Assembly (NCBI RefSeq): GCF_900110165.1 | Contig: NZ_FOCQ01000011.1 | Location: forward strand, 1-64,000 | Origin: Lihuaxuella thermophila | GTDB lineage: Bacteria; Bacillota; Bacilli; Thermoactinomycetales; Thermoactinomycetaceae | Direction: 5' to 3' | Length of the DNA: 64,000 nt | Part shown: positions 34,693-43,865 of the stretch, in pieces | Numbering within the stretch: the first letter of the stretch is position 1 | Layout: the number at the start of each line of letters is the position of its first letter | Notes under the pieces: generated by a model | The model's database searches: none | The model's input: only the letters and a program-made list of their open reading frames with translations | Told to the model about the DNA's origin: nothing | Made by a program: the position numbers and the translations under genes

Positions 34693-35394
34693 CTACTTCC
34701 TTTTTTCAAGTATGATTTTATCCACCTTTTGCAACACAAACTTTTTCACCGCCGCAGCCAATTCATCCGGATTTCGGGCACTCACTCTTGCCACACCTTC
34801 ATCATTAATGACCAGATCATAGAATGGAGGGGGCGGAGTAGGAACTTTCCGTTTAAGCCCGAACGCCGCAGCGATCCCTTTCGCATGGGCAACAGCTAAC
34901 GCCTGGATAAAACCGGTCTGTTTTAAGTCGTCCGCGTTCCCTTCCGTATCAATAAAGCCGTTTTCTGTTAACAGAGCGGGCATTCTTGTATTCTTAATCA
35001 CATAAAATCCGGCTTCTTTCTTGCCTCGGTCCTTCCATCCCTTTGCGTTGGTGACAGCCGTTACTGCGGCATGAATCTGATCTTGCGCTGTTCTGGACTT
35101 GGCGGATGCCGCCCGATATACATAAGATTCAAACCCGTTACCGCCGCCTGAGTTGATATGGATGCTCAGGAAAAAGTCAGCTCCCCAGCGGTTGGCCATC
35201 GCGCAACGGTCCGCCAAATCCACATAGCGGTCATTTTCTCGGGTCAGACGCACTTCTACTCCGGCATAATTCATAAGTTCTTGTTTGATGGCTTTACTCA
35301 CCGCCAGCGTCAAGTCTTTTTCACGCAATCCATTTCCGATGGCACCAGAGTCATGCCCGCCATGTCCCGGGTCAATCATGATCTTGAATGACAT
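34693..35394 (-). CDS. N-acetylmuramoyl-L-alanine amidase (Amidase_3)
   Basis: 233 aa. Catalytic Amidase_3 domain at residues 1-175: MIDPGHGGHDSGAIG (zinc His/Glu), HINSGGGNGFESYV (zinc His) and LLTENGFIDTEGNADDL with the catalytic Glu. After a Pro-rich linker (VPTPPPP) there is a short C-terminal domain (YDLVINDEGVARVSARNPDELAAAVKKFV), not a known repeat to my eye. It cleaves the amide between MurNAc and L-Ala. No signal peptide, so it may act on the spore from the mother cell or be released on lysis. Single gene. Confidence 0.9.
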   Translation of the reverse strand: MSFKIMIDPGHGGHDSGAIGNGLREKDLTLAVSKAIKQELMNYAGVEVRLTRENDRYVDLADRCAMANRWGADFFLSIHINSGGGNGFESYVYRAASAKSRTAQDQIHAAVTAVTNAKGWKDRGKKEAGFYVIKNTRMPALLTENGFIDTEGNADDLKQTGFIQALAVAHAKGIAAAFGLKRKVPTPPPPFYDLVINDEGVARVSARNPDELAAAVKKFVLQKVDKIILEKRK

Positions 35395-35732
35395 TCTTCC
35401 TCACATCCTTTCTCTATTATAAACGCAAAAACACCACTTGTTTCCCTAAATCAACAATATCCCAGTGAAGAAACAAAAGCCATATCGAAGATTAAGGAAA
35501 CCTCTTTGCCAAGAAAAAAAGGCGCTCCCCATCGCGCCTGCGAATGTTTCAGAAAATAATGACCCCTTTTCATGATCCCGCCCATTTTCTCTCTTTGAAT
35601 CTTTCTAATGACAAGAACATCCAACAAATGCGCAATGACCAGAGAGAAGAGAAAAGAAGCCAGGAATGCATTCACTATCCTTTTGTGACGAATAACAAAA
35701 ATCCAACCAATGGCGTTTCCCCCATGATTGGT
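35395..35732. other. Intergenic region with a strong terminator
   Basis: A 74-codon minus frame (35451-35675) begins with a hydrophobic stretch but reads straight through the terminator at 35515-35545, so it is not called as a gene. Confidence 0.5.
35515..35545 (-). terminator. Terminator downstream of the flavin amine oxidase gene
   Basis: Stem AGGCGC / GCGCCT with an 8-base loop, followed on the minus strand by TTTTTTT. Confidence 0.8.
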
Positions 35733-37211
35733 TCAAAGAGAATGGATTGACTCCTCTGCGGGAACGTGATGCACTTCATAAGCGGCCCGGATCCCGGATT
35801 CGATCGCTCCTTCAATCCAGGCGCGGGTGGAGGAGGTGTGCTCGCCGGCAAAATGAACTCTGCCTTCCGGAGTAGCGAGATAGGGTCCCAGCTCAGATTC
35901 CTCTCCGGGTCTGAAGACAACAAAGTCACCGACGATATAGGGATCCTGGCTCCAACTTTTTGAAACGCCCGTTACAAATTCCCGGTAAACCACATCTCCG
36001 TGAATGTTGGCTAAATTTCGCAGCGCCTGTTTCAACCGCTCCCGATTGGATTGACTGTCCCATACCAAGGTGTCGTCCTCCCATGTGTAGCTCGCCAACA
36101 AAATGCCCGGACCCTGCTCTCCGTATTCATTCGTAGGATAGTATGTGAATCGGATCGGGAGATCCGTAACCGTCTGGCCGCCGAAAATCCCTTCTCTTTC
36201 CCAAAATCGCGTTCTGAACTCGATGCCGATTTTAGTCGCCGGAACGTAATGCAATTCGCGAATGGCTTTTCGTTTATTATGTGAAAAAGCGTGAAACGGG
36301 ACTACGTCGACCATCCGCAAAGCGGAAAAGGGTATAGCGATAATGGCATAATCGGCTGTATATATATACCGCTCTTTCGTTTTGGTGTCCTCAGTATGGA
36401 TGGCGATTTGATTTTCATGATAAACAATGCGGGTCATTTTTTGCCGAAAGTGGATGTTTTCTTTCAATTCATTATACAACATATAAGGAAGACGATCATT
36501 TCCTCCTTTCATCGAGTAATAACGGATGTCCGGATTCAGGAAGTTGATCATAAGCCGAACAACATCCAAAAAAGACAATTCTTTTATTCCCTGGACATCC
36601 AACAGAACTTTAATCATTTCGACCGCACCGACGGATAAGTTGATGCCATAAGGGTTATCTTTTAAGAAAGTGTCAAGGGGAAGCCTTTCCATTTCTCTGG
36701 TAATCGCCGGCCAGTTTTTACGCGGAGTTCTGCGAAAAAGGGTCTGGACCTGTTGGATAATTTGTCTAAATAATGCTTCGGCTGTTTTTCCCCTTTCCCG
36801 AGGAGCAACCGGATAACGGAGAACATCAGGATTTTGCTCGTACTCCCGGCGACGGACTTTGACACCGTTTACATAGATCCAGTCTTCCGGAGTCGTGTTG
36901 ATGAAGGGGACCGTGGGAATCCCGAATTTTGAAATATATTCCCGAATCAAGGGATGAGTGTTGGGAATACGCATGGCACCTGCTTCAAAAAACAATCCAT
37001 GGGTAAAAGGATCGCGGATGGTGTAAATTCTTCCGCCTACCCTGTCGGAAGCCTCCAGGATGGTCACTTGGTGCCCGGCTTGCTTTAATAATGAACCGGC
37101 GACCAATCCGGCCATTCCCGCTCCGACGATAATCACACTCTTCGGGGTATCCGTTATTCCCAGTCCTTCCCGGATGATGGAAATCATTTGCTCTGTGGAG
37201 GGGGAACTCAT
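35733..37211 (-). CDS. Flavin monoamine oxidase / L-amino-acid oxidase family protein
   Basis: 492 aa from the second ATG of an ATG-ATG pair, 6 bases after AAGGAGG. FAD dinucleotide fold VIIVGAGMAGLVAGSLL (about residues 27-43) with ILEASDRVGGRIYTIRDP, the substrate-domain stretch YYSMKGGNDRLPYMLYNEL, and the C-terminal FAD signature VHFAGEHTSSTRAWIEGAIESGIRAA. These enzymes oxidise amines or amino acids to imines with release of hydrogen peroxide. No signal peptide. Substrate not deducible. Single gene between two terminators. Confidence 0.88.
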   Translation of the reverse strand: MSSPSTEQMISIIREGLGITDTPKSVIIVGAGMAGLVAGSLLKQAGHQVTILEASDRVGGRIYTIRDPFTHGLFFEAGAMRIPNTHPLIREYISKFGIPTVPFINTTPEDWIYVNGVKVRRREYEQNPDVLRYPVAPRERGKTAEALFRQIIQQVQTLFRRTPRKNWPAITREMERLPLDTFLKDNPYGINLSVGAVEMIKVLLDVQGIKELSFLDVVRLMINFLNPDIRYYSMKGGNDRLPYMLYNELKENIHFRQKMTRIVYHENQIAIHTEDTKTKERYIYTADYAIIAIPFSALRMVDVVPFHAFSHNKRKAIRELHYVPATKIGIEFRTRFWEREGIFGGQTVTDLPIRFTYYPTNEYGEQGPGILLASYTWEDDTLVWDSQSNRERLKQALRNLANIHGDVVYREFVTGVSKSWSQDPYIVGDFVVFRPGEESELGPYLATPEGRVHFAGEHTSSTRAWIEGAIESGIRAAYEVHHVPAEESIHSL

Positions 37212-37320
37212 CATATCCCTCCTTACCATAAGGATTTGTAATGATATATATTTATGTAACAGGAGAAAAAGTAGTATAGAGCTCGCCTTGGAAAATCGTC
37301 ATTCAAATCCCGCAAAACAC

Positions 37321-37348
37321 CAAAAAGCCCATCCACCGGGCTTTTTTC
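37321..37348. terminator. Bidirectional terminator
   Basis: AAAGCCC / GGGCTTT stem (37324-37330 with 37338-37344), T6 on the plus and T5 on the minus reading. Confidence 0.7.
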
Positions 37349-37527
37349 TCATGTCACTCAGAAACGGTTCGATGTTCTTTTCCAGACAACACTAAAGTCC
37401 GGAAATGGGACCGTAATCTAACTTTCATCGGCAGGTTTTAATTTGCACAGGTTTGTGAAGGAAATGAACCGGTTAAAGGGAAATGGTCATTATTGATGCG
37501 CAACAAGCCGGAGAATAAACAAAATCC

Positions 37528-37757
37528 ATTTTTTCATCCGGTATTTAAGGGGGATCGACATTCGTCAAAACGTTTCCTGATGGAAAATATCAGCATATGT
37601 GGGAGTCACTTTTTGTAATGTGTGATCTTTTTAGGCAAACCGCAATCAAAGTGGCACTACATTTTGATTTGAATTTCCTTATGAGGATGATCGGCAGGTG
37701 ACGGATTACCTGAAACACATAAGAGCACTGCCGCGAGACGCAAAGACTATATTTTAA
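37528..37757 (+). pseudogene. 3' remnant of an aminoglycoside 6-adenylyltransferase (AadK/ANT(6)-like) gene
   Basis: Plus-strand frames in an 800-bp gene-free stretch encode TFPDGKYQHMWESLFVMCDL then FRQTAIKVALHFDLNF. After a frameshift near 37670-37681 the frame continues YEDDRQVTDYLKHIRALPRD then AKTIF and a stop at 37755-37757. This is the C-terminal signature of ANT(6)-type streptomycin adenylyltransferases. A fragment HFFIRYLRGID upstream (from 37528) in another frame probably also belongs. The first two-thirds of the gene, with the nucleotide-binding GSR site, is gone, so it is non-functional. A CCGCCGTG / CACGGCGG hairpin (37776-37798) follows and may have been its terminator. Confidence 0.75.
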
Positions 37758-38025
37758 GAATCACTGGGTAATTTCCCGCCGTGTGGGGGGCACGGCGGAT
37801 TCACTTAATTTTTTGCAGTTACCATCAGCCGGTACATCAAATCGATCGCCTTGTTTGCGGAAGCGGAGCCTAAGTTAATCAGAATAAAAACACTTCTAAA
37901 CGTGAAGTCACCACATCTTGCTGGGTATGTCCGTACTATTAGAGCCGTATAGCTACATTCATGAATTTCGTGTACGCCGAACCGCCTGCATTATGCCCCC
38001 ATCAACTGCAGGGCGGAGAGCTTTT
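37758..38025. other. Gene-poor stretch after the aadK relic
   Basis: No intact gene. A minus frame without a start codon ends in ANKAIDLMYRLMVTAKN just before a stop at about 37809; it looks protein-like and may be another decayed 3' end, but I cannot name it. Confidence 0.35.
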
Positions 38026-39666
38026 TCAACGTTCCCCACTCTCCGGCGATCCGGATTCTTCCTGCCGATCCTCCCCCGACAACCTCTGCTTTTCTTGCTC
38101 TTCCTCGAGCAACTTGCGACGAAGAATTTTTCCGACGGTTGACTTCGGCAGTTCACTCCTGAATTCAATCCAGCGCGGAACCTTGTATTTAGCCAGTCGC
38201 TCCTTGCACCAATCGGCGATTTCCTCTTCCGTTAAGCTGGTATTCTTTTTGGGAACAATCACCGCCTTGACTGTTTCACCTCTGTAAGGATCGGGAACCC
38301 CGTACACGCAAGCCTCACCCACTGCCGGGTGTTGATAGAGAATTTCCTCGATTTCTATAGGGTATATGTTGTATCCCCCGGCGATGATCATCTCTTTCTT
38401 TCTGCCGACGATATAGAAATAGCCTTCATCATCCATCTTGGCAATATCACCTGTATAGAACCATCCGTCTTTTAACACCAACGCGGTTTCTTCTGGCTTT
38501 TTCCAGTACCCCTTCATCACTTGCGGTCCCTTAATCACCAGCTCGCCGGGCTCACCCGGAGGCAATTCCCGCATCCCGGTTTCAACATCTACAATTTTAC
38601 AATCCGTATTTGGAATCGGCAGCCCGATACTGCCAACCTTCCTTCGGCCAACCGGGTTTACATGGGTCGTTGGTGACGTTTCAGACAAGCCATATCCTTC
38701 CATAATCGGGAGTCCGGTCTTCCGCTCAAATTCACGGATCACTTCAACAGGTAAAGGGGCTGAACCGCTGCCGCAATTCTGAATGGAGTCCAGGTCTCCC
38801 GGTTGCAAACCCGGATGATTTAATAAAGCGATATAAACAGTCGGAACCGCCGGAAAAATGGTCGGCCGGTGTTGGCGAATCAAGTCAAGCAGGTGATTCA
38901 CTTCAAATCTCGCCATACAGATATAAGTTTGTCCATTAAAAATGGCCGTGTTCATTCTGCTCATGCCATATACATGAAAGAGCGGCAGCATACCCAGGAT
39001 GCGTTCCCCCGGCTTACGTAATCCCCCTGAAAAGACAAAAGTTTGATAAACTACACTCACCAAGTTGAAATGAGTAAGCATAACCCCTTTTGGTGTTCCG
39101 GTGGTACCGCCTGTGTATTGAAGCACCGCGAGATCTTCCTGTGCGTTTATATCCAAAGGCGGTAATTCATTGTTTTCCTCTGTGATCCATTTAAACAAAT
39201 CTCCCGGTTGTCCGCTGGCATCGTCGGCATACACAACTGTCAGTTGATCGGCAAGTCCGGCTTGGTCCAATTTGGATGTCTGTGCCCGGCAGCCGATCAA
39301 CCACGTTGCTTCGGAATCCTGCAGCAGGAATTTTAATTCGGATGGTTGATACATGGGGTTGACTTGCACAACTACACCGCCTAATCGATGAACGGCATAA
39401 TAGGAAATGATGTACTCCATGCTGTTGGGCAACATCAAAGCCATTCTGTCTCCCTTTCGGAAACCCCTTCGGTATAAAGCGGCCGCCAGGCGGTCACACG
39501 CATCTTTCAACTGCTCATAAGTAAGTTCCCTGTCCCCGTCGACCACCGCTTTGTTTGCCGGAAAATCACGAGTCGATTGCTCCAGTAACTGATACAGAGA
39601 GATGGATGGGATTTCAACTTCATAAGGAACACCTTCCGGATACGACCGATGCCAGCGTCTGTACAT
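38026..39666 (-). CDS. Long-chain acyl-CoA synthetase (AMP-forming)
   Basis: 546 aa from the ATG at 39666 after GGAGGG; the six codons before it cover the RBS. ANL superfamily: LQYTGGTTGTPKGVMLTH (P-loop A3, about residue 180), PLFHVYGMS, MEGYGLSETSP (A5), WFYTGDIAKMDDEGYFYIVGRKKEMIIAGGYNIYPIEIEE (A7-A8) and the catalytic Lys in PKSTVGKILRRKLL (A10). It activates fatty acids to acyl-CoA via acyl-AMP. It is the last gene on the minus strand after the MaoC, dehydrogenase and reductase genes, from which a 350-bp gap separates it. Confidence 0.93.
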   Translation of the reverse strand: MYRRWHRSYPEGVPYEVEIPSISLYQLLEQSTRDFPANKAVVDGDRELTYEQLKDACDRLAAALYRRGFRKGDRMALMLPNSMEYIISYYAVHRLGGVVVQVNPMYQPSELKFLLQDSEATWLIGCRAQTSKLDQAGLADQLTVVYADDASGQPGDLFKWITEENNELPPLDINAQEDLAVLQYTGGTTGTPKGVMLTHFNLVSVVYQTFVFSGGLRKPGERILGMLPLFHVYGMSRMNTAIFNGQTYICMARFEVNHLLDLIRQHRPTIFPAVPTVYIALLNHPGLQPGDLDSIQNCGSGSAPLPVEVIREFERKTGLPIMEGYGLSETSPTTHVNPVGRRKVGSIGLPIPNTDCKIVDVETGMRELPPGEPGELVIKGPQVMKGYWKKPEETALVLKDGWFYTGDIAKMDDEGYFYIVGRKKEMIIAGGYNIYPIEIEEILYQHPAVGEACVYGVPDPYRGETVKAVIVPKKNTSLTEEEIADWCKERLAKYKVPRWIEFRSELPKSTVGKILRRKLLEEEQEKQRLSGEDRQEESGSPESGER

Positions 39667-40013
39667 ACGACACCCTCCAGTCAACCGTTTTTCACAGGTG
39701 AAAACCGTCGTTGCTCCCTACTGTCATTCATAAAAAACGAAGTCGGTGATCGGGATGAAATCGACTCCGGCTTCACCCCGGATGCTTCCGACTTTGTCCA
39801 AAGGCAATTTGTACGGCGATCAAAAATTGCCCGGAATAGCGATCAACAACAGCCGTCCCCTGCGCCTCTGCCAGATGGATACACCTACAGTTCCGAGAGT
39901 GCAACGAGAAAAACAACCGACTCCTGTCGTGTCCGGAACGAAGCCATTCGCCCCCTACCAGCGATTTGTCTCAACTGGCCGGACTATCTGCGACTGATGG
40001 CAACATACCAACA
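39667..40013. other. Intergenic region, possible decayed ORF
   Basis: Minus-strand frames are broken; one ends in LPLDKVGSIRGEAGVDFIPI then TDFVFYE before a stop and would join upstream IWQRRRGRLLLIAIPGNF across an in-frame TGA. Plus frames are also open, so coding status and strand are undecided. Confidence 0.3.
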
Positions 40014-40430
40014 TCAGTAGTATGTCAGCGTCGCTTCCCCAACTGTGACAACTTTTCCCGGTTCCCGCTCGGCGAAAATCGCTAAGTCAACCGTTCGTGG
40101 ATGCTCCTCTTTGGCCGTCACCCTGCCCCGACAGGTAAGAATGTCACCCGGAAATACCATTTCTTTGAACCGGACTTTCAACCGGCTGACAAATCCATAC
40201 GTTCCCGCTAATTGCCCCGCATATTGAGCGAGAAATCCCATGCTCAGCATCCCGTGGGCAATGACGCCTGGCAACCCGACTTTACGTGCGGTTTCCACAT
40301 CCGTGTGGATCAGATTGAAATCCCCGGAAGCTCCGGCGTACTTAACCAACTGCACTTTTTCAACCGCCGGCTTCACAAGCGGTTCCAACTCCTGTCCAAC
40401 TTCAAGCTGATTCCAGTCCCTGCTTTCCAC
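40014..40430 (-). CDS. MaoC-like hydratase (C-terminal type)
   Basis: 138 aa hot-dog protein from GTG at 40430, 7 bases after GGAGG; an ATG at 40448 that overlaps the previous stop is an alternative. The hydratase-2 motif is YAGASGDFNLIHTDVETARKVGLPGVIAHGMLSMGF (catalytic Asp and His, about residues 32-65), ending VTVGEATLTYY. Together with the preceding gene it probably forms a two-subunit enoyl- or 3-hydroxyacyl-CoA hydratase, as in mycobacterial HadAB-type or FAS1-like pairs. It hydrates or dehydrates acyl thioesters. Confidence 0.87.
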   Translation of the reverse strand: MESRDWNQLEVGQELEPLVKPAVEKVQLVKYAGASGDFNLIHTDVETARKVGLPGVIAHGMLSMGFLAQYAGQLAGTYGFVSRLKVRFKEMVFPGDILTCRGRVTAKEEHPRTVDLAIFAEREPGKVVTVGEATLTYY

Positions 40431-40444
40431 TACTCTCCCTCCCG

Positions 40445-40870
40445 TCATCGAAGAATGGCCGTGCTCTTCCCGCGAAACACCGGGTTGCCTTCCAAATCCC
40501 ATCCCCGCATTTCGGTCACGAGAAACGTCATCGCTCCCAGCTTTCCTGTCCGTTCGTAGACGTCGATCACTTTGTTTTCACAACGCAAGACATCCCCCGC
40601 CACAATCGGCCGATTGTAACTGTATTCCTGTTCGCCGTGCAATACGCGGCTCAATTCAAATGTAAGATTGGGTATCGGAATCCGAAACGTAGTGGGGAAG
40701 GTGGGTGGGGCCACGATGCTTTTGTACCCGTGTTGTCTGGCAAAATCCTCATCTGTATAAAGCGGATTTTCATCACCGATGGCATGGGCAAACGCCCGAA
40801 TAGCCCCCTTCTCCACTTCAAAAACTCTCGTTTCGCTCGTACTGCCGATGACAGACCGATCAATCAGCAA
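40445..40870 (-). CDS. MaoC N-terminal-type (FAS1-like dehydratase domain) hydratase subunit
   Basis: 141 aa hot-dog protein. TTG start after AGGAGG with an 8-base spacer. It reads VFEVEKGAIRAFAHAIGDENPLYTDEDFARQHGYKSIVAPPTFPTTF, then YNRPIVAGDVLRCENKVIDVYERTGKLGAMTFLVTE, the MaoC_dehydrat_N pattern, which lacks the catalytic D-x-x-x-H hydratase pair. It is therefore the non-catalytic or acyl-binding partner of the adjacent MaoC protein. Located 32 bases after the acyl-CoA dehydrogenase gene in the same run. Confidence 0.87.
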   Translation of the reverse strand: MLIDRSVIGSTSETRVFEVEKGAIRAFAHAIGDENPLYTDEDFARQHGYKSIVAPPTFPTTFRIPIPNLTFELSRVLHGEQEYSYNRPIVAGDVLRCENKVIDVYERTGKLGAMTFLVTEMRGWDLEGNPVFRGKSTAILR

Positions 40871-40902
40871 ACCGATCTCCTCCTTTTACGGCCGAAGGAT
40901 TA

Positions 40903-42066
40903 TCACCATTCCCCGATCTTGACATGCCCCTTAAGTAAGTTGCGGGCAATAATATAGCGTTGAATTTCGTCCGTGCCTTCATAGATGCGCCACAATCTGA
41001 TTTCGCGATACCAGCGTTCGATGGGCAATTCCTTGGTATAACCCATCCCTCCGTGAATTTGCAGCACCCGGTCGACAACCCGGTATGCCATATTGGCCCC
41101 GTACAATTTGGCAATCGAAGATTGGTGGCGTGCATCCAGCCCTTTTTCTGCCATCCATGCCGCGCGTAAAACCAGCCACTTGGTCGCCTCGATTTCGACC
41201 GCGGAGTCGGCGATCATCCACTGGATCGCCTGGCGTTCGGCGATCGGTTTTCCAAAAGTCACACGCGTTTTGGCGTAATCGATTCCCATTTGCAGCAGTC
41301 GCTCAGCCGTCCCGACGGCTCGGGCAGGAATCATCCAGCGCCCTTGCCCGATCCACTTCATCCCCAGCTCAAAACCTTTCCCCGGCTCGCCGAGAATATT
41401 TTCCTCCGGAACCCTGACGTTTTCAAAGATCAGAGAGGCCGGTCCCCAGTCTCCCATCGTAGGAATGTACTCCGAACGCCATCCCATCTCACGGTCAACC
41501 AGGAAGCAGGTGACTCCGCCGCGCACCCCCTTCTCTTTGTCCGTCACTGCGAACACCATCGCAAAATCCGCCTCATTGCCATTGGTAATAAATATTTTTT
41601 CGCCGTTTAAAACCCAGTCGCTTCCGTCTTTTACCGCCGACATGCGGATATTCGCCGCATCCGAACCGGCTCCCGGCTCTGTCAATGCAAAGCAAGATTT
41701 TCGCTCTCCGTTAATCACCGGCAGTAAATATTTTTTCTTTTGCTTCTCATTGCAATAGTAAAGAATATTATCCGCAGATCCACCAAATCGAAAGGGTATG
41801 AAAGTTCTGCCTAATTCCATCGTAATCAATGCCGTCATCACCGGACCCAGATTGGCACCGCCATACTCTTCCGGTGTGTTGATTCCCCAGAACCCCAGTT
41901 TCTTCGCTTTCAGCTGAAGGTTTTTGATCTCTTCAGCAGGAATCCCCGGCCGTCCTTCACGTTCATTTCGCAATACCTCTTGTTCGAGCGGCATTAACTC
42001 TTTGGTTACAAACTCCCGAACCGTCCTCTGCACCATTTTCTGCTCTTCGGTCAAGGTAAATTCCAT
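40903..42066 (-). CDS. Acyl-CoA dehydrogenase
   Basis: 387 aa flavoprotein. N-terminal helical domain FTLTEEQKMVQRTVREFVTKEL, FAD/substrate signature CFALTEPGAGSDAANIRMSAV (about residues 130-150) and the second signature QIHGGMGYTKELPIERWYREIRLWRIYEGTDEIQRYIIARNLL. The Glu in YEGT is the expected catalytic base. It dehydrogenates acyl-CoA at the alpha-beta bond, passing electrons to ETF. Chain length is unknown. It sits between the SDR and MaoC genes in an apparent beta-oxidation-like operon. Confidence 0.94.
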   Translation of the reverse strand: MEFTLTEEQKMVQRTVREFVTKELMPLEQEVLRNEREGRPGIPAEEIKNLQLKAKKLGFWGINTPEEYGGANLGPVMTALITMELGRTFIPFRFGGSADNILYYCNEKQKKKYLLPVINGERKSCFALTEPGAGSDAANIRMSAVKDGSDWVLNGEKIFITNGNEADFAMVFAVTDKEKGVRGGVTCFLVDREMGWRSEYIPTMGDWGPASLIFENVRVPEENILGEPGKGFELGMKWIGQGRWMIPARAVGTAERLLQMGIDYAKTRVTFGKPIAERQAIQWMIADSAVEIEATKWLVLRAAWMAEKGLDARHQSSIAKLYGANMAYRVVDRVLQIHGGMGYTKELPIERWYREIRLWRIYEGTDEIQRYIIARNLLKGHVKIGEW

Positions 42067-42123
42067 CCCGGATCCCCCGCCTCCAACCCGTGAAAAAATT
42101 TAAAACTCTGTCCAATCCCAGGC

Positions 42124-42882
42124 TTACCGGCTTCCACCGTTTACGTAAATCACTTGTCCGGATACATAACCGGCATCATCGCTGACTAAAAAGGCCACAA
42201 CATTGGCGATATCTTCCGGTTGTCCCACCCGGCGCAGCGGAATTCGCTCCGCAGCCAGTTTTTGATTTTCATGAAAGTCCATTCCGATGCGTTCGGCCAT
42301 CTGCCTGGTCATATCGGTGACGATGTATCCGGGGGCAACCGCATTGACATTGATGTTAAAAGGACCGAGCTCAATAGCCAGCGTCCTGGTGAATCCCTGC
42401 AACCCCGCTTTGGCAGCAGAATAATTCGCCTGTCCGCGGTTTCCCAACGCAGAGTTGCTGCTGATGTTGACGATTTTTCCGTACCGCTGTTGAACCATAT
42501 ACTTCTGAGCAGCCCGACTGGCTAAAAAACTTCCTTTGAGATGTACATCCATCACCGTATCCCAGTCGTCTTCCGACATCTTGAACAGGAGATTGTCGCG
42601 GGTGACACCTGCGTTATTGATGAGAATATCCAACCGGCCAAAATGAGAGACAACTTGCTCCACGGCCCTCTCCACCTGCCCGGCATCAGTGACGTCACAA
42701 CCGACCGGGATGGCTTCACCACCTGCTTCGCGGATGGCTTGTACCGTCTCGCCGCAAAACTCCTCTTTCAGATCCAATACCCCCACCCTGCAGCCATCCT
42801 GTGCCAGCCGAATGGCAGTGGCCGCCCCAATTCCCCGGCCGGCCCCTGTAACGATCGCCACTCTGTCTTCCAATCGCTTCAT
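42124..42882 (-). CDS. SDR family oxidoreductase (3-oxoacyl-ACP/CoA reductase, FabG-like)
   Basis: 252 aa classical SDR. NAD(P) loop VTGAGRGIGAATA (residues 10-22), NNAG at about 90, catalytic Ser in IVNISSNSALG (about 140), YSAAKAGLQG (Tyr-Lys, about 155-160), and PGYIVTDMTRQ. It interconverts 3-oxo- and 3-hydroxyacyl thioesters. The start follows GGGAGGTTGAAAGT. In this operon it would carry out the hydroxyacyl oxidation step of fatty-acid breakdown, though a synthetic direction (as in PHA synthesis) cannot be excluded. Confidence 0.92.
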   Translation of the reverse strand: MKRLEDRVAIVTGAGRGIGAATAIRLAQDGCRVGVLDLKEEFCGETVQAIREAGGEAIPVGCDVTDAGQVERAVEQVVSHFGRLDILINNAGVTRDNLLFKMSEDDWDTVMDVHLKGSFLASRAAQKYMVQQRYGKIVNISSNSALGNRGQANYSAAKAGLQGFTRTLAIELGPFNINVNAVAPGYIVTDMTRQMAERIGMDFHENQKLAAERIPLRRVGQPEDIANVVAFLVSDDAGYVSGQVIYVNGGSR

Positions 42883-42920
42883 ACTTTCAACCTCCCTCGA
42901 TAGTCTCGCTGACAGGAATA

Positions 42921-43865
42921 TTATAAAACCCTATAGATGTTGATCTTTCCGCGTCGCTCCACGTACACCCGCGACTGCTCCACCAAGAGATCCAAATGGC
43001 CTTGAACTTCCGATAATCCTAAAAACAGTTGGTTTTGCTTCAGCCACGGGAACAACTGACAACTGATTTCGTACACCGTGCGCGGCCCGGAATGCAACAG
43101 GCGCAAAATTTGTTCACAACGTTCTGCCTGCTCGGCAAATCTTTGATCGATCAACTGACAATGACCGGTAAATGGAACTCCGTGTCCGGGATATACCATT
43201 CTAAAGGGTAAACCATAAACCCGCCGGAACGATTCCCTCAACTGCAATAACGGTTTGGGGCGTTCCTCCGCGGGCGGATCAGGAGCAGCGATGAAAGCGT
43301 TTGCGGAAATGTCCTTTAATAGGAAATCCCCGACCATTACATCACCGGTGACGGGATCCCAAAGGCAGATATCCGTCTGACTGTGCCCCGGAACATAGAT
43401 GACATTCCAGTGACGTCCACCTGCCGAAACCGTATCTCCGTCAGCGACATAGCGAACATTTTTCCAACTTGTTTCACGGTACCGGTGCTTATAAACCAGC
43501 GCATCTCCCGCTCCGCAACTTTCGAAGAACGAAAGAAGATATGTGTCTGTCCGTTCAAACTCTGTTCTTCCTCCGCGAAGAGCGAAGCCGGCACGCTCAT
43601 GGACATAGACAGGAGCATCTGTTTCCTTTTGAATGGCTTCGACACCGCCCGTATGATCGAGATGCATATGTGTAATCACAATCTGCTTTACATCCCGCCA
43701 TGAAAGGGAGACGGAGGCCAGGCCTTCTTTGATCCGCAGAGCGGATTCTCGCCCCGGAATCCCCGTATCCACCAGAGTGACGGGGTTCCCCAAAAGGAGG
43801 TAGGCATTGACGCTTCCTTTCGCAAACGAAGTGGGAATCTTGAATTGGACGATGTCAGAAATCAT
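42921..43865 (-). CDS. MBL-fold metallo-hydrolase
   Basis: 314 aa. Metallo-beta-lactamase core: TLVDTGIPGRES, the metal motif VITHMHLDHTGGVEAIQ (HxHxDH, about residues 64-80), IYVPGHSQTDICLWDPVTGDVMVGDFLL and MVYPGHGVPFTGHC. A C-terminal winged-helix-like tail (YEISCQLFPWLKQNQLFLGLSEVQGHLDLLVEQSRVYVE) is typical of the glyoxalase II/thioesterase-like branch. It is first in the run leading to the acyl-CoA genes and may hydrolyse an acyl thioester (inference). Confidence 0.88.
   Translation of the reverse strand: MISDIVQFKIPTSFAKGSVNAYLLLGNPVTLVDTGIPGRESALRIKEGLASVSLSWRDVKQIVITHMHLDHTGGVEAIQKETDAPVYVHERAGFALRGGRTEFERTDTYLLSFFESCGAGDALVYKHRYRETSWKNVRYVADGDTVSAGGRHWNVIYVPGHSQTDICLWDPVTGDVMVGDFLLKDISANAFIAAPDPPAEERPKPLLQLRESFRRVYGLPFRMVYPGHGVPFTGHCQLIDQRFAEQAERCEQILRLLHSGPRTVYEISCQLFPWLKQNQLFLGLSEVQGHLDLLVEQSRVYVERRGKINIYRVL

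Noticed and set aside
35451-35675. 74-codon minus frame with a hydrophobic N-terminus
   Set aside because: It reads through a strong rho-independent terminator (35515-35545), so the full frame is unlikely to be expressed.
37681-37790. Possible cyclic-di-GMP riboswitch, because of GACGCAAAGACTAT at 37737
   Set aside because: The rest of the GEMM consensus is missing and the stretch is explained as the end of the aadK-like coding remnant (RDAKTIF).
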